Position numbers and translations under genes: made by a program. Of a stretch of 64,000 bases of DNA, positions 46,844 through 57,525 are shown piece after piece. Origin of the DNA: Norana najaformis. Lineage: Eukaryota > Annelida > Clitellata > Crassiclitellata > Hormogastridae. Within the stretch, counting starts at the first letter, position 1. Every line of letters begins with the position of its first letter. The DNA lies in assembly GCA_964023275.1 (NCBI GenBank), contig OZ029929.1:10223983-10287982 (forward strand), given 5' to 3'. A model generated the notes under the pieces. The model searched no databases and had not been told where the DNA came from. It was given only the letters and a program-made list of their open reading frames with translations.

Positions 46844-49800
46844 TCATTGCCTGATACTGCGTGAAGATAGCTTTCTAATAAATTCTTCCCTATCAAATTG
46901 TTTCCACATTGGGTCATAATTGGCGTAAATGTAGGGGTAGTCGTAATTCCATTGGATTATAGGCATATCCAATGAGGCGTCATCTGGACATAGGGCCAGA
47001 TAAATGTCATAGACCGCAGAGTAGCAGAAGGGAATCTTAATGTCTGAAGAAAGGTTCACCTCATTCGCATCAATGAACTGCAAACATCCATAATTTTCAT
47101 TTATATGTTGCATTTCCAGTCTGAATGAGGGCATAAGGTAACAGGGATAAACGTCATGTCGAGAAAACTCAATGAAGCAAAACATGATCCTCTCGACCCA
47201 GAAGGCGAGTTCCGTTCGCGTAAATTTGTCTTCCTTTTGTGTTTTACTTCCACTTCTGGCATTGAGAGCCTCCATGCAAAAGAAAAGACAATTTTTCAAT
47301 TGATAAGAAGTTTTCGGTAGATCGGAAAGTATCATTTTGCAAACTATGTACGCTGCTTTTATTAAAGGCGAACTTTCTTTGATGATTCGACTTTCCACTG
47401 GTGCAAATGAAATTCTAGCAAATGTTTGGGAAGACAGACATCGAACAACCATTCGGTTGGAGCGACGAAAGCGTGGCCGATCAAAGACCAGTGTATAACC
47501 GTCTATTTTCACAGCAGGACAAATGCCAATTGGCAGGGAATCTCTTGGACAACAATCTTCCACGTTAACACAAGCAACGACGTCAATGGATATCTTAACA
47601 AAGAGAGAGCCACCCTCTCCGTCGTCAATGGGATGAAGCATTATTAGTTCCACTGTCTTACACAGACGAGTTGTTCGCTGATATTTCATTTCATCCATAT
47701 CTGCTACGATCCATTCGAACAGATCGTCAGCTTTAAAGAAATTAGGATCGTTTAAGACTTCTTCGAGAATAATCCTAAATATAGAATTGACTTCATGAGT
47801 CAGCAGACACTGATCGGAATTGAAGAAGCAGTCAAAGGCCTCGTCATTCCGATTCTTGGTATCGTCTTTTGACTTCCGTCTCAGTTGAAAGTAGCCCTCA
47901 GGACCCAATGGATGTGGAAACACTTCGCAAATTTGTCTAAATTTGGTCAGTTTAAAGTTATAGTCAAAGTCTGCTGAAACGATAATTTTGGTTTCTTCGT
48001 CGGCGCTTCCGACTAAAGTCGGCTGACACTCAAATCGCCAATCCTTTTCCTTTATACTATCAGCCAAACGGTCCATGAAGTGTTGTAGTGGTCTTTTAAG
48101 CTGGCTTACGCGTCTGTTAAGTCGAATAAATTTATTTTGGATCCATATATTCCAAATAGTTTCTTCTGACGAATCTTGACTGGAAGATGATTGGGAGCAA
48201 ATTGTAACTGTAGAAGCAACTTTCTCCTTCGTTAATTCTGTCACATGAATATTGCGAAGCTTGTCGGGCATGTTATAAGTTCTCATTCTGATTGGAAATT
48301 TCACAGCGTTGACTTCGTCGATTCTCATCTGGTCTCGTAGTTGCTTAAGATCTCTAGGAGTATATCCGTATCTATCTTTTTTACTTGCATTAGCTCCACA
48401 GCTGAGGATGAACATGTAATGATCATTCTCTTCTGCGTAATGTAAAGGGGTTTTGCCGTAAATGTCAGTTGCATTTACGCTACAGCCGAATTTTAGTAGC
48501 AGCTTTACTACCTTGTAATATTCACCAGTGATGGTGGAGCATTTCATAACATGGTGGTGAAGAGGAGTTCTTCCCTTATCATCTGTTACAGTAGCTAAAT
48601 TCCTAAAATTCTCTTTTCTTAAGTCGAATCTTTCACATTCCCGTTCTGTTTTACAAACAGGAGAGATGAGTCGATGCAAGGGACTTCGATCTCGTATGGT
48701 TTGAATAGCGCCACGATTCTGAAGTTCTTTGAAAGTTGCCGAATTCATTCGGTTAGACGGCTTCACTGCCAAATCAAGTGGCGTGTTTCCTTTGAGGTTC
48801 GTGGCATTCACATTTGCTTTGTCAATACCTAACAACAATTTAACTATTTTTTCTTTATAAACAGTAGTTTCATTTTCGTGTCCAATACCTTGTGATTTAT
48901 AGTCACCCTTCCAATCGCTAATCTGAAGATAATAGTTGATGCCATATTTTTGCTTTCGAAGCCCTTGGCAAAAGAAACTCAAATCAAGCCAGTTCCTACT
49001 TGGTTCAAATACAGCTGCATGCAAGGCAGTAAATCCATAATAGTCTTGCAGATTCACGGACGCTTTATTGTTCAGCAGCAGCTGCACTACATCGACATGA
49101 TGCCTTTCTGCCGCTTTAATCAAAGCAGTTGCTCCATAATGATCTCTTGCGTCCAGATCGAGTTTAACTCTTGATTTCTGCTCCCAGTCGAGCAAGATTT
49201 GAACGGCGTGACGACAGCCATTTTGGGAAGCAATGATCAAAGCCGTTTTGCCCTCATAATTTTTCATGTTGAAGGCTGCTCCTTTTTCTAACAGCAACTT
49301 TATTATAAAATCTATAGGTTGAATCTGCAAAAGTCCCTTTCTTGACTTCTTAATAAGGTAATTGTGAAACCATTTTGCGCATATTTTGAGCACTTGGAGA
49401 AGTGGAGTGTTTAGTAGCCTGCCCGGATAGTTTACATTGAATCTGTCAGACTTTATAAGAACTTCTGCGATTTTTTTAATTTTTTTGCATTTGATAGCGT
49501 CACAACAAGAACCTTTGAATGAGGATGTAAAGTAATGAAAGCTGTCTGTAAGATGCTCCTCTGAATATACACCTTGGTTTCTATCGAGCAATATCTCAAC
49601 CATTTCCGGTTGGACGGAAAGCGCTGCCATATCGAGTGCAGTCCATCCTTGTGATTCTCTCATTAACTCTAGAGGCGTGTTTTTTTCTGCCCAAACTATT
49701 CGAGCAGATAAGCATTGACCATTTCGCTTTCTAAATTCGTCTGTTTTGATGTTCCTGGTTTCAACCAAGCACCTGACATTTTCTTGAAGTTTGTACCCGT

Positions 49801-51253
49801 CTACTGTGAGTTTTAGAGAAGTCCTGCAGCTGTGCTTTAAAATAACTTTAACAACCCCTGTGTGACCCTTTTCGACGGCAACGTGTAATGGTGTCTTTCC
49901 ATCATCGAACGTTCTAAAATTCGAAATGCGCCGACGCAGTAACTCATCTACTACTTCTGCATGGCCATTCTTAGCTGCAAGGTAAAAAGGCGTTTCTTGA
50001 GATTGTTGGGTGACGTCGACGGTAGCATGGTTGTCCAATAAAATCACAACAATGGAAGTGTGACCACTTTGGGCGGCTAAATGAAGTGGAGTCATTTTGA
50101 CGTTGTTGCCCTCATTAACAACCGCACCGTGACATATCAAGGCCTCTACAATTTCTGTGTGGCCGTTTTTAGACGCCAGATGAAGTGGAGTCATATTGTC
50201 GCTGTCAACCTCATTAACAACCGCACCGTGACATATCAAGGCCTCTACAATTTCTTTATGGCCGTTTTTAGATGCCAGATGAACTGGAGTCTGGCCGAAT
50301 TCATTTATAGAGTCAACCCTTGAGTTATTACTTAGCAAAAGATCGACAACATCTTTATGACCGAGTGAAGCCGCACAGTGTAAAGGAGTGTTTTTCTTTC
50401 CGTCCGCTGCATTGACATCAGCTCCATTTGATTGCATCAGCAAACTCCTAACAGCCTCGAGATGACCATGTTTAGCTGCAAGGTGAAGCGTACTATGACC
50501 TCGTTCTTTTTCCTCATTGACATCCTGTACGTCCTCCTTCTCTTCGTCCTCCTCGTCCTCATCCTCCTGACCCTCGTCTTCCTCTTCGTCCTTCTCATCC
50601 TCCCCATCGTCCTTCTTCTTTTCCTCCTCTTCCTCCTCCTCCTCGTCATCATCCTCCGCAGAGTGTAAAGCAGTGTTTTCCTTTGCGTCATCTGCATTAA
50701 CATCAGATTCGGCTGATTGCATCAGCAAACTCCTAACAACCTCGACATGACCGCGTTCAGCTGCAAAGTGAAGTCGACTAGAATCTTGTTCTCCTTCCTC
50801 ACTAACATCCTGAACGTCCTCCTCCTCCTCAGCACTGGTCATTACGTCGTCCTGCTCGTCCTCCTCCTTGCCCTTGTCCTCTTCATCCTTGTCGTCGTCC
50901 TCCTCTTCGTCCTCGTCATCCTCCTCGTCCTCGTCCTCCTCCTCGTCTTTCTTCTCATTCTCCTCGAGATCCTCCTCTTGAGCATTGGTGATTATGTTGC
51001 GAATGTCATGCATTTCATTGGTTTCTTTACTATCAGTTGTCGTGCACGACGGTTCGCTAGCTTCGACTCCATTTGATTCAATATACATAGTTTCAGCATC
51101 AGATTCAGTGTACTTTGCATCAGATTTTCGGTGTATTTCAACAGTTGAGCTCGCTTTATTGCCAACAACGGCGTTTTGAGTTTCTCCAGAAGCACCCGCA
51201 GCGTGTGCTGTTAACAAATTGCTCATTATTGGGTAATTCAGTGTGTCATTCAT
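46844..51253 (-). CDS. Ankyrin-repeat/cGAS-like (Mab-21) protein, type I paralogue D, intact
   Basis: 1469 codons from the ATG at 51253. The ATG at 51226 (1460 aa) has a better context, and that codon is conserved in A and C, so it may be the true start. Order of parts: a short polar N-terminus, a Glu/Asp tract at about 95-155, an ANK piece (LHFAAERGHVEVV), a second acidic tract at about 195-245, then ANK repeats at about 250-470 with more at 620-970. The NTase domain has G1082-S1083-x11-D1095-F-D1097 and D1224 in KISIDVVACV. The Mab-21 C-terminal lobe has ARISFAPVESRIIKE, YQLKNCLFFCME and CYLMPSFR. No internal stop or intron is apparent. The three acids predict catalysis; a role as a nucleotide-second-messenger sensor is inferred from the cGAS/cGLR family. 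It lies head-to-head with E. Confidence 0.93.
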   Translation of the reverse strand: MNDTLNYPIMSNLLTAHAAGASGETQNAVVGNKASSTVEIHRKSDAKYTESDAETMYIESNGVEASEPSCTTTDSKETNEMHDIRNIITNAQEEDLEENEKKDEEEDEDEEDDEDEEEDDDKDEEDKGKEEDEQDDVMTSAEEEEDVQDVSEEGEQDSSRLHFAAERGHVEVVRSLLMQSAESDVNADDAKENTALHSAEDDDEEEEEEEEKKKDDGEDEKDEEEDEGQEDEDEEDEEKEDVQDVNEEKERGHSTLHLAAKHGHLEAVRSLLMQSNGADVNAADGKKNTPLHCAASLGHKDVVDLLLSNNSRVDSINEFGQTPVHLASKNGHKEIVEALICHGAVVNEVDSDNMTPLHLASKNGHTEIVEALICHGAVVNEGNNVKMTPLHLAAQSGHTSIVVILLDNHATVDVTQQSQETPFYLAAKNGHAEVVDELLRRRISNFRTFDDGKTPLHVAVEKGHTGVVKVILKHSCRTSLKLTVDGYKLQENVRCLVETRNIKTDEFRKRNGQCLSARIVWAEKNTPLELMRESQGWTALDMAALSVQPEMVEILLDRNQGVYSEEHLTDSFHYFTSSFKGSCCDAIKCKKIKKIAEVLIKSDRFNVNYPGRLLNTPLLQVLKICAKWFHNYLIKKSRKGLLQIQPIDFIIKLLLEKGAAFNMKNYEGKTALIIASQNGCRHAVQILLDWEQKSRVKLDLDARDHYGATALIKAAERHHVDVVQLLLNNKASVNLQDYYGFTALHAAVFEPSRNWLDLSFFCQGLRKQKYGINYYLQISDWKGDYKSQGIGHENETTVYKEKIVKLLLGIDKANVNATNLKGNTPLDLAVKPSNRMNSATFKELQNRGAIQTIRDRSPLHRLISPVCKTERECERFDLRKENFRNLATVTDDKGRTPLHHHVMKCSTITGEYYKVVKLLLKFGCSVNATDIYGKTPLHYAEENDHYMFILSCGANASKKDRYGYTPRDLKQLRDQMRIDEVNAVKFPIRMRTYNMPDKLRNIHVTELTKEKVASTVTICSQSSSSQDSSEETIWNIWIQNKFIRLNRRVSQLKRPLQHFMDRLADSIKEKDWRFECQPTLVGSADEETKIIVSADFDYNFKLTKFRQICEVFPHPLGPEGYFQLRRKSKDDTKNRNDEAFDCFFNSDQCLLTHEVNSIFRIILEEVLNDPNFFKADDLFEWIVADMDEMKYQRTTRLCKTVELIMLHPIDDGEGGSLFVKISIDVVACVNVEDCCPRDSLPIGICPAVKIDGYTLVFDRPRFRRSNRMVVRCLSSQTFARISFAPVESRIIKESSPLIKAAYIVCKMILSDLPKTSYQLKNCLFFCMEALNARSGSKTQKEDKFTRTELAFWVERIMFCFIEFSRHDVYPCYLMPSFRLEMQHINENYGCLQFIDANEVNLSSDIKIPFCYSAVYDIYLALCPDDASLDMPIIQWNYDYPYIYANYDPMWKQFDREEFIRKLSSRSIRQ

Positions 51254-51680
51254 CAAATACAAACAGTAATCACAACCAAGTATTCTGCTTCTTCATTTGC
51301 TGAAAAACAGTGCACAAGATTATGATTTAACAGAGAAATATTTTAAAGAATTATAAAATAAATGTGTTTGCGATTTGAATAGATACGCTGATGTTGCGAA
51401 CTTTTCATTGGTTTGCGTGGCTCTATTACTAATCGACCGAAAGTTCGCTTTACTGATTGTTATTTGGAAAATAGTGATGAAGGCCATCATATGGAAATCT
51501 GTGCCACACACAAAATCTGGTTTGGATTTCAACTTTCACTATTTCGATGTTTCATTACTTTAACACAGATTCATCTACGCAACAGTGATTTTATATTCTT
51601 TGAAATGGTATCGACATCCCACTGCAAAGAGGCTGAAATAAAATGTAAAGTAACCGTTCATTTTTTACAACCTCTATCAA
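51200..51680 (-). promoter_or_regulatory. Conserved type I upstream block (D copy)
   Basis: Aligns with the blocks upstream of A and C (tatgatttaacag, ggatttcaactttcac, taaccgttcat). It overlaps the first codons and probably covers the 5' UTR and core promoter of D. Confidence 0.4.
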
Positions 51681-51689
51681 TTTTAGTCT

Positions 51690-52020
51690 CTAGAGGCGTG
51701 GTCAGAGAAGCTGAGACAAATTTCGGATGAGCGCAAATTAGGAGGAGCAATCCAATGACCGGACAATCCTTTCACACGAATTACACGGCGTGACGAGTGT
51801 GTCGCTGTTACATGCACCGGGATTTGAAATGCAGACCCACAGGTGATAGGCAAATGCTATCATTCATACATGGTGTAGACAGTTACTAAGCATATATACT
51901 AATTACACTGTAGATTACTGATTAGTACCTCCTTCAGCGCCGCTGTCTAATTCGCAATTCCCATTGTAATTGCATTCAGAAATTCTAATGTACATTGTAC
52001 ATTGTAATGTAAATTGTACA
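51690..52020. other. Intergenic stretch, nothing recognised
   Basis: AT-rich, with a short tgtacattgtaatgta palindromic cluster at about 51990-52015. No gene. Confidence 0.35.
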
Positions 52021-52024
52021 TGTT

Positions 52025-52225
52025 TTTCTATAGCAACCGTGTGGCCTCTACCCTATCGGACGAGATCCGTCACCACAGCTACACGCCATTTAAAGTTCCG
52101 GTGCATGGACCGTGCTAGCCCGAGATTCAAATCTCCGAAATAAGCCAAGACCGGGATGCGAACTGGGGATCTTCTCGCACAGAGGCTTCCTTGGCGTACG
52201 CGCTTACAAATGTAGCTAAGTAGGC
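52025..52225 (-). repeat. tRNA-derived SINE family, copy 2
   Basis: Minus-strand copy of the family at 15952-16170; reverse complement reads cagttcgcatcccggtc, then ggagatttgaatct and ttaaatggcgtg. Confidence 0.65.
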
Positions 52226-52689
52226 CAAATAAACTAATCAGAGGCACTTTCTGCGCTAGTGTGACTATGTAAATGTCATTAGGCCTAACTAAGGACAAAA
52301 CATTCAGCCATTAGTATACATTACTCAGATAACAAAAATTCACCTGTGGCAAGCTCGCACTGACCAGCAAGCCCTTCCAACTAGATTCCCAACTAGAGTT
52401 GAAAAATGACATTTCAAAGCCATAACTGGTGACGCAAAAAAACGGTTAGTCGAATGTAGGACGCCACCCAGGCTTTCAAGGAGATCGAGGCGATTACCGT
52501 CTGTGACAGTGGCTCGATAGACCGGCTGCTGTCCTGAGTAGAATGAACTTGATTGACAGGCCCTTCATACGCGGCGCTGGCACAGGCTTGCTGCGCGACT
52601 GATTGAGCTCTTCAGGCAGCTGCTGGACGATATGGTCAAGGCCTGTGCGCTATACTATGTTCTATGCCTCGCCTTCCTCTATTTTGGCC

Positions 52690-54100
52690 TTGTAGTGCTG
52701 AGGTTTTTGCTTGATGAATGTTGCTTTCTCTTTCTCTCATATGTTAGGACACTCTGGGTCAGCTGTGTTTTATTGTTACTGATTAATTCCAGTTCCACAG
52801 CAATGGTTAGAACTTCCATCTCTTTATTGATCTCTCACAGTATGGTTTTCAGTCTCTGTCCACTACCTGTCAGTTCCATTTCTGTGTTGTAATTGCTGTA
52901 AAATTAATCTAGAATATTTAAATCAATAGAATTTTAAAGTTACTAGAAAAGGAGACATAGCTACGCTACATTTTCAATTCACCAAGTAGATGACCAAAGT
53001 AAGGTAAAACTTCCAGGGGCCGGTAAAACCACTGAATATTCTCCAATTTAGGCCGACATCAAATTGCACCTGGTTTATTATTTTATATTATACATTAGAC
53101 TTATTTAAACTTATGTTTAGACTTATTAGTCCTATTTTATATTATGTATTAGACTAATGTATAGTATATGGCATTATATGGCAAATTCTAGTGCTCAAAA
53201 ACTGAAACTTTAATTTCTACCGTAGCAGTGTGGACACCCTAATGAGCTGTTGGCCTTGTTAGCTACATTGGTTAAAGCGTGCGTCAAGGCGCCTCTGCGC
53301 GTGAAGAAGCCGGTTCGCGTCCTGACCGTAGCTTATCTAGCACGGTCCTTACACGAGGACCTTAAATAGCGTGACGCCCATTGAAACGGGCAGCGGTGGT
53401 GAAGGATCTCACCCGATTTTTTCATTGAAAATGAGCAGGATCGAGGACATACGGTCGCTATGGCAAAACGTGTATATTAAATATGCAAAAGAACATACTT
53501 TGTGAATATCAAATCTGGGCTTGCCTCTGAACTCTGAAATTCTTCATTTCACGCAGCCATTTTAGTATCGTGCCGGCACTGCCTATTTATTGCTATAGCT
53601 GATAACATAATGACAGCGTCAACTGTATGTGAAGAATTTTACTCAAGGTCTTCGTGCAATAAGCTTTCTGGACGTTGACGTGTTACGCGGAAAGCAATCA
53701 ACAAACATACTAATTTCTTATCATATCAGGCAACGCCTAATAAATAAATGTAGGTCTAACCTTTTGATTTTTGGCGGAGCTACAGACTTCAAATACAGAG
53801 TGTGCCTTTTCTCTTGAGACGGTCACTGTTTGAGACAATCACTCTGTGGCTGCATCGTCGGGAACTCACCGTGCGAACCATAGTTGGTACAGGCGCATTT
53901 TATTTCAAGAAGCGCAGAGATCACAACCAATGACCGCTAGAATTTAGTATTATTTATGCTTCAACAATGCTTTCATATGGAGAAGAACGATGCGGACTAA
54001 TGAGATTAATGTAAAAATGGATATAAGTACTATTTGCGATTTCTTATGATCTATTAACCACGGAAGACCAACGCGCCTGGAATTTCATGCAGGACTCTAT
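52690..54100. repeat. Duplicated non-coding block (partner 36.84-37.96 kb) with SINE insertion
   Basis: Matches 36840-37960 at both ends. The insertion of SINE copy 3 (53255-53480), absent from the partner, explains part of the extra length. Confidence 0.6.
53255..53480 (+). repeat. tRNA-derived SINE family, copy 3 (best A/B boxes)
   Basis: Has tagctacattggttaaagcg (A-box region) and ccggttcgcgtcc (B-box region) about 45 bp apart, then the family body through gatctcacccg. Confidence 0.7.
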
Positions 54101-54109
54101 TATTATGTA

Positions 54110-54770
54110 TTCTCTCTTCCGTCTCTTTCTCTGCTAAAACATCGCAAGCCTCTTCCCAATCATTCTCTTTCACTGGCGGAGTTCCACAAGGCTTCGTTCT
54201 TGGACTTCTTCTGTTCATCCTCTACGTTACCTGTTGTATTTTTCCTTCTTTATTGAATGGGCTGTCACAGCATATCACTACCCCACTCAGTTAGCTCATT
54301 AAAGCATCCTGTCAAATCTATGTTGGTGACAGTCAACTATTCATCTTTGTCTCTCCAAACTGTTTCACCGACAATATAGATAGGGCCTAAGCTTCTTCAT
54401 GTAGTTAAACTAATCTCCTCCTGGATGACTTGTAGTCTCCTGTACGTGAACTCATCTAATAATGAACTCATACTTGTAGGCTTCCTCAGCTGTTTACAAT
54501 CCAATCACTCCGCTCAACCCACTCCTCTTAGGCTCTTAGCCATAGCTGCCTCACCCCTCTGGAAGAAACTCCTGACAATTTTGACCCATCAGACCAGCTG
54601 ACCAACATCTTTTCTTCCCTTGCAATATCTGCGCAGGTCTTTCACTCAAAAATGAAAACTCTCTTCTTTCACAATTCCTATCCTAATTCCATCTCTTCCC
54701 TAAAACATTTCTATTCCGCAAAGCCTATCCTGATACCTCGTCTTCCTCTTTTTTGTTTTGCAGATCCATT
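54110..54770 (+). pseudogene. Degenerate LINE reverse transcriptase fragment
   Basis: Reads TGGVPQGFVLGLLLFILYVT at about 54172-54234, a degraded catalytic box YVGDSQLFI (from YADDxQL) near 54317, and an ORF2 tail from 54461 that matches 15683-15950. Several stops and shifts; inactive. Confidence 0.75.
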
Positions 54771-54774
54771 TCAA

Positions 54775-54995
54775 TCATCGGTAAATGCCAAAGCCAAGAA
54801 GCCTCTATGCGTGAGTGTAACCGGTTCGCGTCTCGGTCGTGGCTTATTTAGGAGATTTAAATCCCGAGTGATACGGACCGTGCAAAGGGATCTTAAATGG
54901 CGTGGCGCCCTTTCGGGCAGCAGTGGTGAAGGATCTCACCCAATAAATTCATTGCAAAATGACCAGGGTCGAGGCCATACAGTCGCTATATAAAA
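54775..54995 (+). repeat. tRNA-derived SINE family, copy 4
   Basis: Near-identical to copy 1 at 15952-16170, as expected from the segmental duplication. Confidence 0.75.
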
Positions 54996-55021
54996 CCTAT
55001 ACATTTACATTTTACATTTAA

Positions 55022-56130
55022 CCGTCTGATTGCCTTCTTGCCTGACTCTTCTATATTGACTCGGAAACGATCCTTTCCTGCCTACAGAGTTTGTTTTGAC
55101 TGAGTGCCTGTGAATAAGCTGGTTCGCGTGACTTAGCTTTCATTGGGCGCTGTAGAAATCTCGACTAGCGATTCAACTCTGTATGCCCTAGTCTACTTCT
55201 CAAGCAGGCGTTAGTGGGCTGGCTAATCCGAGCTTAGTGAAAGAATAAAATGGCGCTGTCATGATTCGTCGCAATCGACGAAGTTTTCAACGTCAGAGTG
55301 TTTAGGGACCGCCAAAATCCAGTCGACTCGTTCCAGGACGATGAAATTTATTATGCTGTTCCTTTTCGCAGTCATCAGTTGCTTTTAATTTGTCAGTGAA
55401 CCATGCAACTTGAACCGTATAGCTTCCTCTTGTCCTATCACCCAACACGCGCCGCACGTACATGAACATGGTTTGCATAATGGTAATCGCGAGATTTCTA
55501 CAGCGCAAAACGAAAGATAAGTCGCGGGAACCAGCTTATTCACAGGCGCTCAGTCGAATCAAAATCGTTAGGGAAAATGTTTTGGTTCCAGGTCAAGATC
55601 CAGAAGTCAGATAAGAGACAGTCGGAAGGGGATGGTGCTTGAAATTAGAGCGAGAAGAGAGAAATGGGTAAGAGGAAGAATTTGGATAAGGTTTTGGAAA
55701 AGTAATGTTTTCAGTTTTGAGTGAAAGACCAGCGCAAAAACTGCAAGAGTTGAGAGTGTTGGTGAGTTCGTATGATTGGTCAGATAATTGTCGCAATTAT
55801 GGTGGGAATCTATTCCACAGGGGTTTCATAATACGACGATTGATTTCGTAGACGTGTGTCCATACCGAGTCTAAGTGGAACAGCCGACAGTTGCACGAGT
55901 TTCTTTGCCGTGAAAGACTGAATCCAAGCACAATAACAACTAGGAAGGCGTGGCAATGATGATTATGATAAAATAACAATGTGCTGCAGTGAAGGGGATT
56001 TCCAAGGCTGATATGACGGGATGGAAACATTCTTGGAAATTCCCTTCGTAGGCTCGTGCCGTTAATGACAACATTATAATAATTTCTTATTAAGATAATA
56101 TATATAAGCATAATAGGATGCATGAAATGC
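55022..56130. repeat. LINE 3' ends in both orientations
   Basis: 55022-55180 (+) ends gcgctgtagaaatctcg. 55485-56120 (-) is the longest minus-strand copy and reads from an ORF2 tail (KPLWNRFPP-stop-LRQLSDQSYE) into the 3' end. 55850-56130 also matches 16530-16790 and 38395-38640. About 300 bp around 55190-55480 is extra relative to the B-side duplicate. Confidence 0.65.
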
Positions 56131-56726
56131 TATGGTATTTAGCTTGAATGAGCGAAAATCAGATGTATACATATGAGTTATATAACTTCCGTTTGTGGCC
56201 GGATGTTACTAACGTTCGAAAAAATAATGAGTCTACTACCAACAACGTAGCCTAATAAGCTGAATTCTACTCTCAAGGCTTCTATTTTACATAGCCAAGT
56301 TTTTCTTCACAGGGGACGGTAGGTGGATCTGTTCTGTTTCGTATTCATTTAGGTCACTGTTACTGCATCTGACAAACCATGAAACTTTCAATCCAAATAT
56401 CCTGAAGCAAAGATGCAGTTGATAACATTGGTCGGTCACCCAATTTGACATTGTCTTGTTTCTTTGATAATTTTATTTTTAAAATATCTTTTCCAATGCT
56501 ATGAAAACAAAATGACTTTAAAAATTAATTAGCTCCAGTACTAAAGATGCGGGTTTAAGATTTTATTACGTATACTACGCTAAGTTCGATAGTTAAAAGA
56601 AAATTTTAGAGCAGAAACAATTAATTAAATTTAAAAACAGCACTTCCAAGTATTTGTATAATATTTTTGAATAATAATAAATAAATACCAATATTATTTG
56701 GCTGAAAAATACCTGCCCTTATTGTA

Positions 56727-56894
56727 TTAGACAGTGCGTTTTTTCCTTGCCTGGCGCTTGTACTCTAAATCTGGGGCATCTCTAACCACAGTCAAGGTGT
56801 AGTCTGCTAACATAGCAGAACTCCAGTTTCCTTGACACCTGCTTTCCATCGCCGATGTGTTCTGGTGGAAATGTTCGCCATGTTCATCCTTAAC
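56727..56894 (-). pseudogene. Fragment of the transposon-like family, antisense (E-side copy)
   Basis: 55 codons open on the minus strand (VKDEHGEHFHQNTSAMESRC, then QGNWSSAMLADY) to a TAA at 56727-56729. Same family as the gene at 13.66-15.37 kb, truncated at the 5' side. Confidence 0.7.
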
Positions 56895-57104
56895 CCTTCA
56901 TAAAATTTGTTGAATTTGTAATGATAATTTATATTGCCACACCTCATTTTGCTTTCTTACTTTGTGCGTATAGAACAGTAGCATGAATACAAGTAGTAAA
57001 CAAATGAATAAAATGCATGAATGTTTTTGATAACCATGATATCTGTACGCCTAATTATAATAACAAATTTGCATAGCGCTGCTCTTCAAGAAAACCTCCT
57101 CAGA

Positions 57105-57300
57105 AGTGCTCCTAAATTAACAAAACCACAGTCAAACAGAAAGGGTTTTAAACACTTACGGAAACGAGGCAAAGGAGTCCATGTCGGAGGTTGCTAGGCA
57201 ACCTAATATTACAAAAAGATGGACAAACCACAGCGGAGCTTATACGCGGCACTGAGGCATGGACAACCAGGTCATTTATCACAGCAGAGCGAAAGATTCT
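57105..57300 (+). promoter_or_regulatory. Strongly conserved upstream block with RFX X-box-like site (E copy)
   Basis: Partner of 17825-18010, with one substitution over about 175 bp. The X-box-like GGTTGCTAGGCAACC is at 57189-57203, about 320 bp upstream of the E start codon. Candidate promoter or enhancer of the intact type II gene. Confidence 0.5.
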
Positions 57301-57525
57301 GCGGCCAGGAATGGATGAGATTGAGATACATACAAATGTAGTTCCCTAAGATAAGCTGTAGCACTGCCTGCAAGCTAGCTTACATATGTCATTTACATAA
57401 GAATATCAGACAGTGTTATAATGCTTAATGTGTTTGTGTTTTTGAAGTTTTAGCGAACATAAAACGACGAGCGTTAGAGCTTGGTGCAGTTTCTTGGGTT
57501 AAAGCCCAGAATCGGAGCTCATTTG

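Noticed and set aside
57481..57525. Starting E at 57481 and D at 51262
   Set aside because: Those codons are TTG; the first ATGs in frame are at 57526 and 51253, and the E start matches the ATG of B.
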